NCBI GenBank assembly: GCA_947624795.1
Contig: CANQLY010000006.1
Location: 1-34,904, forward strand
DNA length: 34,904 nucleotides
DNA from: an uncultured Marinospirillum sp.
GTDB lineage: Bacteria; Pseudomonadota; Gammaproteobacteria; Pseudomonadales; Halomonadaceae
Direction: 5' to 3'
The translations under genes and the position numbers were made by a program. Positions 25,828-34,904 of the stretch are shown in pieces. The notes under the pieces are model-generated. The model did not search any database and was not told the origin of the DNA. It saw only the letters and a program-made list of their open reading frames with translations. The stretch's first letter is position 1. The number at the start of each line of letters is the position of its first letter.

Positions 25828-27144
25828 TTAGGTTCGTCCTGCTTTTTTAGCATTCACCCGTGTTTGGTATTCAAAATCTTTAATCGTTTGGCGGTAGTGC
25901 TCAATGGTTTGCTGCGTTAAATTACTGCGTTGTTCATCTTGCAGTTCAGCACTCCAGCTTTGCTCCATTACTTTGGCCGTGGCTAGCATCCGTTCAAAAA
26001 CAGCCATGGGTAAGGGTGTATTAGGCAAGGGCATCACAAGCACCACACCGGCTGTGGTGAAATCTTCATCCATGTCTGGACTAAAGCAACCGGGTGAAAA
26101 CATATTAACTAAAGAAAAACCCAAATAAGGCTGACCATCTTTTTCTTCAACATAATGGTAAAAGCCAGTTTCACTTAGCTTCATGCCTATCATGTCCATA
26201 AATTTAGCTAGGTGATCTCCTACAAACGGCTGCTCCGCAGGCGCATTCACGTTAATGGTTAGGAAAACTTCAGAGCTACCCCAGGCATTTTTTTCTAAAT
26301 TAGCTAACAAAGCTGTACGCAAATCTCTTTCTCGCTCTTCTGAATCCATTTCAGCCATTTGATTTGACTGCTCTAATTGCTCTGCATGATCGGCATACAC
26401 TAAAGTTTCTTCTAGCTGCATTTCAAATGCTTCAACAGACTGAGTGCTATCTTCTGTTTCTGAATTTGAATCGTACTCCTCAGCTAAGCTTTCATGATTA
26501 TAATAATCCATCGCCGCTTGATCTGACTGTTCTGCTAAATACTGTGCTTCTAATGCATGATGCTCAAGCTCTTCTTTGGTTTCTTGTTCTTTGAGTGCCA
26601 AGGCTTGTGCTTTTAATTCTTGCACTTGCTGTTGTTCTGCTAGCAACCGCTTTCTTTCTTGCAGTTGTTGTAATTCCCTCTGTTTAAGCTCAATGGCAGA
26701 ACGTGAAGCCTCGGCAAAAGCCGGGTCGACAGAAAACATGCGGCGCATTTTAGCCCAAGCTAATTCTTCATCGGTTGTTTCTTCATCAGGATTGCTAAGC
26801 TCATTCACCTGCCTTGGTTCTAGCTTATTAGCAAAAGCCGCCTGCAAAGTTTCAACAGTCGGCTGCTTATTCCGTAACACAGGAATAGGATCATCATCAA
26901 AAACTTCAATTTCATCAAATAATGGATCAAGCCCCTGCTGAGAAGTTTTTCTTTTTCCCTGTTGAAAAAGACCCGGCAGCTCACGCTCTAATTCAGCTCT
27001 GCGTTCTGCTTCTTCAGGGTCTTCATAATCATCATAGTCTTCTTCATGGCTTTTATTAGCAGCCCATTTGCTATGCACAACATAAATTACTGCTGATATA
27101 AAAACCAAACCACTCAGCAGCATTAAGCCTTCTTGCCAACCCAT
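25828..27144 (-). CDS. zipA: Cell division protein ZipA
   Basis: ZipA anchors FtsZ filaments to the inner membrane during Z-ring assembly. The 438-aa protein has an N-terminal membrane helix (about 6-24, GLMLLSGLVFISAVIYVV) with the N-out topology known for ZipA. A long acidic, Gln- and Glu-rich linker follows (about 30-280), with a coiled-coil-like part around 150-200. The C-terminal FtsZ-binding domain (about 285-430) shows VFLTINVNAPAEQPF, GFYHYVEEKDG, FSLVNMFSPG and GVVLVMPLP. The linker lacks the long Pro/Gln tract of the E. coli protein and is unusually acidic. It lies between smc and ligA, in the common order. Confidence 0.93.
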   Translation of the reverse strand: MGWQEGLMLLSGLVFISAVIYVVHSKWAANKSHEEDYDDYEDPEEAERRAELERELPGLFQQGKRKTSQQGLDPLFDEIEVFDDDPIPVLRNKQPTVETLQAAFANKLEPRQVNELSNPDEETTDEELAWAKMRRMFSVDPAFAEASRSAIELKQRELQQLQERKRLLAEQQQVQELKAQALALKEQETKEELEHHALEAQYLAEQSDQAAMDYYNHESLAEEYDSNSETEDSTQSVEAFEMQLEETLVYADHAEQLEQSNQMAEMDSEERERDLRTALLANLEKNAWGSSEVFLTINVNAPAEQPFVGDHLAKFMDMIGMKLSETGFYHYVEEKDGQPYLGFSLVNMFSPGCFSPDMDEDFTTAGVVLVMPLPNTPLPMAVFERMLATAKVMEQSWSAELQDEQRSNLTQQTIEHYRQTIKDFEYQTRVNAKKAGRT

Positions 27145-27212
27145 ATAAACTTAGCCCTTGAACCATAAAGCTGCGAATCTTACCAATGCTAGCCACTGGT
27201 TACAGTAAAATA

Positions 27213-30200
27213 TTAGCTAGCAACCATAGCAGAAGCTTCTTCTAGATCAACACTTACCAACCTAGAGACACCCGGCTCTTGCATGGTTACCCCCATCAAC
27301 TGCTCGGCACTTTCCATCGCTTGTTTATTATGTGTTATATAAATAAATTGAATCCATTCAGACATTTCTTTTACTAAACGTGCATAACGTCCAACGTTGG
27401 CGTCATCTAAAGGTGCGTCTACTTCATCTAGCATACAAAAAGGTGCCGGATTCAATTCAAAAATCGAAAAAACTAACGCCAAAGCGGTCAAAGCCTTCTC
27501 ACCACCCGACAGTAGGTGGATTGTGGCATTTTTTTTGCCCGGGGGCCGTGCCATTATAGCAACACCTGTTTCTAAAAGGTTATCACCTGTTAGCTGTAAC
27601 CAAGCACTTCCACCCCCAAAAATGCGTGGGAAGAGTGTTTGTAAACCTTCATTAACCTTCTCAAAGGTTTCTTTAAAGCGTAAACGTGTCTCTTTATCGA
27701 TACGGCGTATGGCGGTATCTAGCGTATTCAGTGCATCTTCTAGTTCTGCATTTTGTGCATCTAAATAGTTTTTACGCTCTGCCTGCTGATCATACTCTTC
27801 AATGGCCGCAAGGTTAATAGCCCCTAACCGCCGAATTCTTGCCTGAACATCTTCAAGGTCTGCTTTCCAACGCGATTCTAGTGCATTTTCAGGCAAATGT
27901 TCCATAACTTCACGTAATGTTATTTCTAATTCACGTAACTGCTCAAGGTGGCTGTCTCGCTTAACCATTAAAGTTTGCTGATTTAAGCGCTGCTCTTCTA
28001 AAAGATTACGTAACTTATCAAGTGCTTTCTCTTGTAGGCTACGCTCTAGCGCTAACTCACGCTGCTCTTGTTGAGCTAGCTGCTGAATTTGGCGCAGTTC
28101 TTGTACTTGCTGTTCTTGGTGTTGGTGTTCTACTAACAAAATACCTAGCTGCTCACTCTGCTCATCGCCAGGTTCTCTGGCCGCTTCTAATTCAAGCAAC
28201 AGGTCTTGGTGTTTTTCCTGCTGAACTAGGCGTTGTTCAGCTAAACGCTCTAAAGCTTGGCGGCCAGCTTGTTCTTTAGTCATCAGCTGTTGTTGGCGCA
28301 ACCTTGCTTCTTGCAACGCTTGTTGGCGCAAACGCAACTGCTGGCGGCCTACTTCACGTTGCTGGCGTAAATTATCTCGCCCCTGCTGCTGGCCTTGGCG
28401 TTCTTCTAAGTTAGCTTCAACTTGCAACAAAGCCATTTGCCAAATTTCTTTATCGTCTTGTAAGTTTGCTTGCAAGGTTTGGCTTTCTTCAGCGAGTTGG
28501 GCAAGTTCTTCTTCTAGCTGTTCATTACGCTGTTGGCTATGCTGAATTTTAGCTTGCAAGCTGGCTTGTTTACTAGCCAAGGCTGCAAGTTGTGCTTGCA
28601 AGGGCCTACCTTCTTGCTGAAGTTGTTGTAACGTGTGTTCGCAGGCTTCCAAAGCGTCAAGACAGGCGGTTTCTTGAAATTGTAATTCTTCTAGCTGTTC
28701 TTCTAATAGTGCTTGGGCTTTTTCAAGGCGACGAATTTCTTGTTGCCTTGCTAACATGCCAGTGTTTTGAGCCGTCGCCGCTTGCAATAACAAGCCATCG
28801 GTAAACACCTGCTCGCCCTGTGCCGTTATAACACTCAGCAAACCCGTTAACCCTGCTTGCAGGCTTAGTGCTTCTGCCAAATTAGCGGCGGTCTGAATCG
28901 TGGCTAGCTGCTCAGCAAGGCTGGCAGGCAACTGCTGAGGGTTACGGATTTTAGCCAGCAAACTGCCGGTGGATAAGTTACTTGTTGAGGCGTTGCTTGC
29001 TGGAAAGTTCTCGGCTTGTTGATAAACCAAAAGACCACCCACGGGTAAACTAGATAAACGCTGAGCAAGGTTTTTATCCAGCGGTACTTCGCTTAACAAA
29101 GCGGCTAAGGAATTAGCTAAAGCAACTTCCACTGCTTTTTCCCAACCTGTTTCTACTTCTAATACTTTGCCTAAACGTGCCCAACTGTTTAAGCCTTGTT
29201 CTTTTAACCAAGCATCTAGTTCGGCATCTTGGCCTTCTAGCTCGGCCTGCTGTAAGGCTTCTAGTGAAGCTAAGCGGCCCTGTTGTTGCTGAAACTGGCC
29301 AGTGAGCTGATTAATTTGCTGGCGTAACTGTTTTTGTTCTTCTTGGCGTTGCAACCGCTCTTCACCTGCAACGTGTTCAGTTTGTTCTATTTGCCCTAAA
29401 CGTTCTTGAATGGCTTGTTCTTCTAAACTTAAGCTGTCTAATTCGGCTTGTTCTTGAGCAAAGCCCGCTAGGTCTTGCTGCTGGGTTTCTAAACGTCCAC
29501 GGCGCTCTGCAAGGTTTTTTAGGCTAGTTTCATGCTGCTGAATGCGGGCTTGGGCTAAAGCAGCTTCTTGTTGGTCTTTTTCTGCACCAGCTACAAAGCT
29601 ATCCCACGTTTGCTCTAATTGGTGAAGTTGTTCTTCTAGGCCATCAAGGGTTTCTTGTTCAACAGCTTCGTGTTCGGCTAATTCTTCAACTAGCGGCTGA
29701 GTTTCTGCTAGTTCTTCCTGTAACGACTTGAGTTGTTCTTGGTCTAGCTGCTTAGCGTCTTCGGCTTTGCGCTGCTGTTGGCTTAGCTGCTCTAGTTCAA
29801 ATTGTAACTGCCTTTCACGTTGTTTGCGGTGGTGCAAACCTTGTTCTAAACGGGCAATTTGTAAACTCGTTTCTGTCAGCACTTTTTGGGCAATATCTAA
29901 GGCATCGCTGGCTTGGGCTTGGCGTTCACGGCTATTTTCAAGCTGTGCTTCCCCTTGGCGTTGACTCACTAGGCAAGCTTCTTGCTGTAATTCTAACGCT
30001 ATTAGCTGTTCAAGTGTTCTGGCAAGCTGATGGTCCATTTCACGCCAATGCAAGACTGCAAGCTCTGACTTTAAACGCCGCTCATTCACTTTTAATTGCC
30101 GATAATGCTTAGCAGCGTCTGCTTGGCGACCTAGGCGTTCAAGTTGCTTGCCTAATTCTTGACGAATATCGCCTAGGCGTTCTAAGTTTTCTTGGGTGCG

Positions 30201-30755
30201 TTTTATGCGGCTTTCAGTTTCTTTGCGGCGTTCTTTGTATTTAGAAATACCGGCCGCTTCTTCAAGGTAAACACGTAGTTCTTCAGGCCGTGCTTCTATT
30301 AGGCGAGAAATCATGCCCTGTTCAATAATGGCGTAACTACGCGCCCCTAAGCCGGTGCCAAGAAAAAGATCGGTAATATCGCGGCGGCGGCACTTAGTGC
30401 CATTTAAAAGGTAGGTGGATATTGCCTCACGGGTGACGACTCGCTTAACCGATATTTCTGCGTAATCAGCGTATTCGCCGCCCATTTTACCTGAGCGGTT
30501 ATCAAAAAGAAGTTCAATGGAGGCTTGACCAACGGGCTTACGGTTTCGGGAGCCGTTAAAAATAACGTCAGTCATTGATTCGCCACGCAAATACTTGGCG
30601 GACGATTCACCCATCACCCAGCGTACAGCATCGATGACGTTAGATTTACCGCAGCCATTGGGCCCAACAATCGCCGTCATATTGCTTTTAAAACTCACCG
30701 TGGTGGGGTCTACAAAAGACTTAAACCCCGCCAATTTGATGGATTTTAAACGCAT
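27213..30755 (-). CDS. smc: Chromosome segregation protein SMC
   Basis: This is the ATPase of the bacterial condensin that compacts and aligns chromosome arms (1180 aa, normal length). The head is formed by the two ends: Walker A GPNGCGKSN at about 31-39, signature LLSGGEKALTAL near 1080, and Walker B CMLDEVDAPLDD near 1106. Two long coiled coils, very rich in Gln, Glu and Leu (about 170-500 and 660-1000), flank a hinge domain at about 510-650. Most gammaproteobacteria of the enterobacterial type use MukBEF instead, so SMC argues for a different lineage. ScpA and ScpB are not in the window. Its start lies only 29 bp after the ccmI stop, with no terminator between them, so read-through is likely. 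Confidence 0.97.
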   Translation of the reverse strand: MRLKSIKLAGFKSFVDPTTVSFKSNMTAIVGPNGCGKSNVIDAVRWVMGESSAKYLRGESMTDVIFNGSRNRKPVGQASIELLFDNRSGKMGGEYADYAEISVKRVVTREAISTYLLNGTKCRRRDITDLFLGTGLGARSYAIIEQGMISRLIEARPEELRVYLEEAAGISKYKERRKETESRIKRTQENLERLGDIRQELGKQLERLGRQADAAKHYRQLKVNERRLKSELAVLHWREMDHQLARTLEQLIALELQQEACLVSQRQGEAQLENSRERQAQASDALDIAQKVLTETSLQIARLEQGLHHRKQRERQLQFELEQLSQQQRKAEDAKQLDQEQLKSLQEELAETQPLVEELAEHEAVEQETLDGLEEQLHQLEQTWDSFVAGAEKDQQEAALAQARIQQHETSLKNLAERRGRLETQQQDLAGFAQEQAELDSLSLEEQAIQERLGQIEQTEHVAGEERLQRQEEQKQLRQQINQLTGQFQQQQGRLASLEALQQAELEGQDAELDAWLKEQGLNSWARLGKVLEVETGWEKAVEVALANSLAALLSEVPLDKNLAQRLSSLPVGGLLVYQQAENFPASNASTSNLSTGSLLAKIRNPQQLPASLAEQLATIQTAANLAEALSLQAGLTGLLSVITAQGEQVFTDGLLLQAATAQNTGMLARQQEIRRLEKAQALLEEQLEELQFQETACLDALEACEHTLQQLQQEGRPLQAQLAALASKQASLQAKIQHSQQRNEQLEEELAQLAEESQTLQANLQDDKEIWQMALLQVEANLEERQGQQQGRDNLRQQREVGRQQLRLRQQALQEARLRQQQLMTKEQAGRQALERLAEQRLVQQEKHQDLLLELEAAREPGDEQSEQLGILLVEHQHQEQQVQELRQIQQLAQQEQRELALERSLQEKALDKLRNLLEEQRLNQQTLMVKRDSHLEQLRELEITLREVMEHLPENALESRWKADLEDVQARIRRLGAINLAAIEEYDQQAERKNYLDAQNAELEDALNTLDTAIRRIDKETRLRFKETFEKVNEGLQTLFPRIFGGGSAWLQLTGDNLLETGVAIMARPPGKKNATIHLLSGGEKALTALALVFSIFELNPAPFCMLDEVDAPLDDANVGRYARLVKEMSEWIQFIYITHNKQAMESAEQLMGVTMQEPGVSRLVSVDLEEASAMVAS

Positions 30756-30784
30756 GAGTGTGGGTGCATCATTAGATCGCTCAC

Positions 30785-32005
30785 TTACAACTGCCGGTTA
30801 ATTTCTAGTTCAACTCTTTGTTGACCATTCACTTCCAGCACTTGGGTTTGTCCTTGCCAATCACCTTCTTGCGCTTGCGGCGTGCCCCCTATGGCAACAC
30901 GGGCTTGAATAACCACTTGTTTTACAGAAGAAAGGTTGTTTTGTGGCATCATCGCCTGCTGGTCGCTGAGCATAATGGTGGTGGGTAAATCACTCACTTT
31001 AATGCGTGTAGCGGCTAAGGGTGCACCGGCACCACCCACGGGCTGAGCAAACACAAACACCGTGGCACGTTGATCGGCTAACAAGCTGGCGGCATTACTG
31101 AGTGAAATAGTTACCGCAAATTGTGGGCCACTGGCAGAAAGTGGTGCCATGCCTAAACGCTCACGTACATCGGCAATGCCCTCACGTAACGATTCATCGG
31201 CATCAATGCCACTGGCTCTTGGTAATGCAGCTTCCCAATAACCCCTTGCAGCTTCCCAATCTTGCTGGTGATAAGCCGCCATGCCTAACAAGCTTAAGGT
31301 GGCTGGGTCTTTTGCATCAATTTTAAGTGCTTGGTCTATTAAGCTTTGTACCCGACCACTTAAACGCTGACCATCAACAAAATAAAGGGCTTGCGCTTGT
31401 TGGGCTAGTAGCATGGCGCTGGCCCCTTCAATGCGAATAATTTCACCTATTGCATTGGCACCTTTTTCTAAATCGCCCAAATCCAGATACACCCGTGCCA
31501 ACAAAGACCAGCCTTGCGTATCATCAGGGTTGGCTTGTACTGTGTCTTCTAAACGGCGCAATAGGCTACCAAAATCAGTGCGCCCTTCTTCAATTAACTG
31601 TTGTTGGGCATACCAAGATTCCAAACCTAAACGGCCACCAATGCGCTCATAAAGCAACAAAGAAGTACCAAGTACTGCACCAATCACCACCACCAAAGCC
31701 GTCTTTTTTAGGAAAGAACTGGGCTGCTGCCACTCTTTTTGCTGACCTACTTTAGCGTCATCTAACAGCAAATCTTCAATTTCTGCTTTCATTTGTGGGA
31801 AAGCCGCTTCTTCAACACGGCCTTCTTCTAAATCTAATTCAAGCTGGGCTGTTTTTTGTCGGTAAAGCGTAATATTGGCTAACTGGCGTGCGTGCTGCTG
31901 AGCAACTAGGTCTTTTGTTAGTTTTTCTCTGCGTAATAACGGCCAAATTAAAAACAAGGCTGTTAAAGCAGCCAATAAAAATATTCCAATCCATAAGGAG
32001 GTCAT
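30785..32005 (-). CDS. ccmI: Cytochrome c biogenesis protein CcmI (CycH)
   Basis: CcmI is the apocytochrome chaperone of System I cytochrome c maturation: it binds the C-terminal helix of apocytochrome c and delivers it to the CcmF/H heme ligation complex. The 406-aa protein has two membrane helices (about 4-22 and 107-125) separated by a cytosolic coiled segment. A periplasmic TPR region follows (about 140-270, with repeats such as WSLLARVYLDLGDLEKG), then a beta-rich C-terminal domain as in fused CcmH-CycH proteins. The start overlaps the ccmH stop as TGATG, implying translational coupling. Confidence 0.93.
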   Translation of the reverse strand: MTSLWIGIFLLAALTALFLIWPLLRREKLTKDLVAQQHARQLANITLYRQKTAQLELDLEEGRVEEAAFPQMKAEIEDLLLDDAKVGQQKEWQQPSSFLKKTALVVVIGAVLGTSLLLYERIGGRLGLESWYAQQQLIEEGRTDFGSLLRRLEDTVQANPDDTQGWSLLARVYLDLGDLEKGANAIGEIIRIEGASAMLLAQQAQALYFVDGQRLSGRVQSLIDQALKIDAKDPATLSLLGMAAYHQQDWEAARGYWEAALPRASGIDADESLREGIADVRERLGMAPLSASGPQFAVTISLSNAASLLADQRATVFVFAQPVGGAGAPLAATRIKVSDLPTTIMLSDQQAMMPQNNLSSVKQVVIQARVAIGGTPQAQEGDWQGQTQVLEVNGQQRVELEINRQL

Positions 32006-32511
32006 CAGGATTCCTTAGTATTCGATGAAGAAGACGGGCGAGCTGAATTTATTTCTAAATCAAGAATCTGCTGAATTTTTAACTGCCGTTCTGATACAGA
32101 CATCTTTTCAGCTGCAGGGGAAGCTTGGCGGCTACGAACAAGAAAAAAGGCTAACAACAAACCTAAGACCACCAAGGCAGGCGGCAAATACCAAAGCAAC
32201 CAAGTGTCTTTACGCATGGGTGGCTCATAAAGCACATAATCACCAAAACGGTTGACCATAAACTCATAAATTTGGGCGTCGGTTTTGCCTTCTTCTAGCA
32301 GCCGATACAACTCTTGGCGCATATCGTAGGCGCTGGGCGAATTAGAATCAGCAATGCTTTGGTTTTCACACTTAGGGCAGCGCAATTTGCCACCCACATC
32401 TTTGTAACGTGTGCGGTAGCTATCATCGGTAAAATCATAAATCTCTATGGCGGCATAGCTGGTTGAGGCAAACAAAACCAGCAAAAGCACCATTAACGAT
32501 TTCTTTGCCAT
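32005..32511 (-). CDS. ccmH: Cytochrome c biogenesis thiol reductase CcmH (CycL)
   Basis: CcmH is a membrane-tethered thioredox protein that reduces the apocytochrome heme-binding cysteines in the periplasm. The 168-aa protein has a signal peptide (MAKKSLMVLLLVLFASTSYA), then the hallmark LRCPKCENQ with Cys45 and Cys48, a helical bundle with MRQELYRLLEEGKTD, and the membrane anchor at about 105-124. A charged cytosolic tail closes it. The gene overlaps ccmG by 19 bp and ccmI by one base. Confidence 0.95.
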   Translation of the reverse strand: MAKKSLMVLLLVLFASTSYAAIEIYDFTDDSYRTRYKDVGGKLRCPKCENQSIADSNSPSAYDMRQELYRLLEEGKTDAQIYEFMVNRFGDYVLYEPPMRKDTWLLWYLPPALVVLGLLLAFFLVRSRQASPAAEKMSVSERQLKIQQILDLEINSARPSSSSNTKES

Positions 32512-33032
32512 TTCTGCACCTCCGGCATTATCACTTGATCAACCAATTGTGGCGTAATCACACCCGCTAGGTGGTAACGAACAATGCCTTCACGGTCAAT
32601 TAAAAAGGTTTCTGGCGCACCATACACACCTAAATTAAATGCTAACTCACGCAAGCCATCTTCTTCAAAAAGCACCAGCGCATAAGGGTTACCTAGTTGG
32701 GTAAGGTAACGAAACGCCTTAGTTCGTTCATCTTTGTAATTCAAACCAATAATGGGCACACCGGCTTGCGCCATACGCACAATTTCTTCGTGTTCGTCAT
32801 AACAACTAGGGCACCAACTGCCCCAGACGTTCAACAAAAACACTTCGCCTAACAAGTCTTCACGGGTAATGATCCGATTAGGGTCATCAAGCCTTGGTAA
32901 AGCGAACTCTGGCATGGGCTTGCCAATTAAAGCCGATTCCCTTGCCGAAGGATCCATGCTTAAACCCTTGTAAAGAAATACGCCCACCAGTACAAAAATA
33001 ATCAGCGGAATAAACAGTAAAAAACGTTTCAT
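32493..33032 (-). CDS. ccmG: Thiol:disulfide interchange protein CcmG (DsbE)
   Basis: CcmG is a periplasmic thioredoxin-like protein that keeps apocytochrome c and CcmH reduced. The 179-aa product has an N-terminal membrane anchor (about 4-22), then GKPMPEFALPRLDD. The redox site WCPSC (Cys74, Cys77) sits in VFLLNVWGSWCPSC, followed by the family insert IGLNYKDE and the cis-proline region GVYGAPETFLID. It starts directly after the ccmF stop, with no gap, and overlaps ccmH by 19 bp. Confidence 0.96.
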   Translation of the reverse strand: MKRFLLFIPLIIFVLVGVFLYKGLSMDPSARESALIGKPMPEFALPRLDDPNRIITREDLLGEVFLLNVWGSWCPSCYDEHEEIVRMAQAGVPIIGLNYKDERTKAFRYLTQLGNPYALVLFEEDGLRELAFNLGVYGAPETFLIDREGIVRYHLAGVITPQLVDQVIMPEVQKWQRNR

Positions 33033-34904
33033 TTATGCCTGCCCCTGATTAATAGCCGTGAGTTGCTCTTGGGCTTTTTTGCTGGAATAACGGCGGTCAG
33101 TAATGGCTAATACACCGCCCAAAGCCGCAATTAAAGCGCCCAACCACAACCAGCGCACAAAGGGCTTGTAATGCACCCGCATTGCCCAAGCATCGGCGGT
33201 TAGTTCTTCACCCATTGCCACATAAATGTCTTTTAGAAAACCCCATTCAATCGCCACCTGTGTCATGGGCATGCCACGCACGGTATAAAGGCGTTTTTCT
33301 GGCGTTAGGGTATTAATCAGCTTGCCGTTAGGGTTACGCACTTCAACAATGCCACGGTCAGCAATGTAGTTAGGCCCTTCACGGTGGGTTAGTTCTGTTA
33401 GGGTAAACTGGTAGCCTTTCACTTCAACTGGCTGGTTAATTTGCATACGCAAATCACGCTCTTCGCCATAGTTAGACACCATAGTCACGCCTAGCACAAT
33501 TAACGCCGCACCTATGTGGCCAAAGAACATACCTAAACGGCTGCGGCTAATGCCTAACCAGCCTTTTTTAGTGCGTGAAGCTTCCCACAAGTCTCTAAAG
33601 CTGGTGGTGAAAATCCATAAAACCAAGGTTAAACCTAAAGCAACGTACAAGTGCCATTCGCCATCATAAACCCAAGGTAAAACAGCAAAACCTAGCACTA
33701 GCGTGACAACACCGGCTAACCAGATTTTCTTCTTGAGTTTTTGCCACTGCATTTGTTTCCAGTCAGTTAACGGACCTAAGCCCATAAACACACCCAACAG
33801 CAGCATTAAAGGAACAAATAAGGCATTAAAATAAGGAGGACCCACCGATATTTTACCCGAGCCTAACGCATCTAAAATCAGCGGATAAAGCGTGCCGAGC
33901 AGTACCATAATGGAAGCAATTACCAAGACTAGGTTGTTGGCTAGCAGCAAAACATCTTTGGATAACAGGGAATAACTGATCCGTGCTTTTAAGTTGGGCA
34001 CCCTTAGGGCATAAACCAATAACGAAGCACCCACGGTAACTGCCAGCAAAATCAGCAGGAAGAAGCCCCGTTCAGGGTCATTGGCAAAGGCATGCACCGA
34101 GTTCAAAACGCCTGAGCGCACTAAGAAGAAGCCCACCAAACTCAGCGAGAAGGTGAAAATAGCCAGTAATAACGTCCAACTTTTAAATACGCCTCGCTTT
34201 TCAGTAATGGCTAACGAGGGCATTAAGGCCGTACCGGTTAACCAAGGCATTAATGAAGCATTTTCAACCGGATCCCAAAACCACCAGCCGCCCCAGCCAA
34301 GTTCGTAATAAGCCCACCAAGAACCTAGCGCAATACCAACGGTTAAAAACGCCCAAGCGCTGGTTGTCCAAGGACGACTCCAACGTGCCCAAGCAGAATC
34401 TAGCTGGCCCGACCAAAGGGCAGCCAAGGCAAAAGCAAAAGTGACTGCAAAACCCACGTAACCCATATAAAGAAGGGGCGGGTGAAAAATTAGGCCCGGG
34501 TCTTGTAAGAGCGGATTAAGGTCAGCACCATCTACGGGAATGCGGGGCAAAATGCGATCAAAGGGGTTGGAAGTAAAAACAACAAACAGCAGCATACCCA
34601 CGCTAATAAAGCCTAAAACAGATAAAACACGTGCCAAGACTTCAACCGGTAAACCACGGCTTAGCGATACGGCAAAAGTCCAGCCAGCTAGAATTAACAG
34701 CCACAGTAATAAAGAGCCTTCATGCGCTCCCCAAACCGCACTCAACTTATAAAACCAAGGCAGGGCTGAGTTAGAGTTAGCGGCAGTGTAAGCCAAGCTA
34801 AAGTCATCGAATAAAAAGCTAAGGCTAAGTAAAACAAAACTAATGGCTAAGAGGGTAAACTGCGCCCAAGCAGCAGGCGGCAATGCAACACAACCTTCAG
34901 GGCC
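33033..34904 (-). CDS. ccmF: Cytochrome c heme lyase CcmF, N-terminus outside window
   Basis: CcmF is the multispanning heme lyase that attaches heme b to apocytochrome c in System I. The ORF track starts at a TTG (34883), but the frame remains open to the window edge and about 50 residues of the usual N-terminus are missing, so the gene continues beyond 34904. Visible motifs are NSNSALPWFYKLSAVWGAHEGSLLLW-type (family start of the conserved core) and the WWD heme-handling motif WGGWWFWDPVENASLMPW. There are more than ten membrane helices and a periplasmic C-terminal domain before the last helix. It is the first visible gene of the leftward ccmFGHI run; ccmABCDE would be expected upstream, outside the window. 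Confidence 0.95.
   Translation of the reverse strand, partial: GPEGCVALPPAAWAQFTLLAISFVLLSLSFLFDDFSLAYTAANSNSALPWFYKLSAVWGAHEGSLLLWLLILAGWTFAVSLSRGLPVEVLARVLSVLGFISVGMLLFVVFTSNPFDRILPRIPVDGADLNPLLQDPGLIFHPPLLYMGYVGFAVTFAFALAALWSGQLDSAWARWSRPWTTSAWAFLTVGIALGSWWAYYELGWGGWWFWDPVENASLMPWLTGTALMPSLAITEKRGVFKSWTLLLAIFTFSLSLVGFFLVRSGVLNSVHAFANDPERGFFLLILLAVTVGASLLVYALRVPNLKARISYSLLSKDVLLLANNLVLVIASIMVLLGTLYPLILDALGSGKISVGPPYFNALFVPLMLLLGVFMGLGPLTDWKQMQWQKLKKKIWLAGVVTLVLGFAVLPWVYDGEWHLYVALGLTLVLWIFTTSFRDLWEASRTKKGWLGISRSRLGMFFGHIGAALIVLGVTMVSNYGEERDLRMQINQPVEVKGYQFTLTELTHREGPNYIADRGIVEVRNPNGKLINTLTPEKRLYTVRGMPMTQVAIEWGFLKDIYVAMGEELTADAWAMRVHYKPFVRWLWLGALIAALGGVLAITDRRYSSKKAQEQLTAINQGQA

Overview
The window is a stretch of gammaproteobacterial chromosome. 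The evidence is the gene set and order: lptFG divergent from pepA-holC-valS, an smc-zipA-ligA block (ZipA is essentially a gammaproteobacterial protein), and a ccmFGHI cytochrome c maturation cluster. G+C looks moderate by eye (not computed) and CTAG words are common, so it is not enterobacterial. A free-living, respiring, possibly marine or sulfide-exposed organism is plausible, but I cannot name the genus.

Layout. 1-3120 is a loose accessory stretch: the tail of an MFS (CynX-like) transporter, a broken EAL-domain remnant, two carboxymuconolactone-decarboxylase-family proteins on either side of a RhtB/LysE exporter, and a small membrane-anchored protein of unknown function. 3160-10318 is an insertion. 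About 6.5 kb carrying a tightly coupled two-gene operon lies between two directly repeated copies of the 3' end of an RND efflux gene plus its terminator. 10096-14634 is the intact efflux operon: an ArsR-type repressor with a BigR/SqrR cysteine pair, a membrane fusion protein and an RND permease. 14733-22364 holds an RDD protein, LptG and LptF, then divergently PepA, DNA polymerase III chi (HolC) and ValS. 22510-23594 has an unknown coiled-coil protein and a TM2-domain protein. 23723-34904 is a leftward series: CcmF (cut by the window edge), CcmG, CcmH, CcmI, SMC, ZipA, LigA.

The most interesting part is the insertion. Its large protein (1667 aa) fuses an N-terminal NERD nuclease-like domain, a degenerate kinase lobe, a second kinase-like lobe that keeps its catalytic residues, and a C-terminal SF1 helicase of the Upf1/Dna2 type. 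Its 478-aa partner overlaps it by ATGA and starts with a winged-helix-like segment; I recognise nothing else in it. This looks like a phage-defence or nucleic-acid surveillance module. The helicase-kinase combination recalls Mokosh type I, but I see no HKD (phospholipase D) motif in the partner and a NERD domain has been added. The flanking repeat is informative. Over 229 bp the copies differ by seven isolated third-position synonymous changes and one edge codon, so both evolved as working genes. The cargo therefore probably arrived with a foreign RND 3' end that rebuilt the reading frame, and no integrase or transposase is present.
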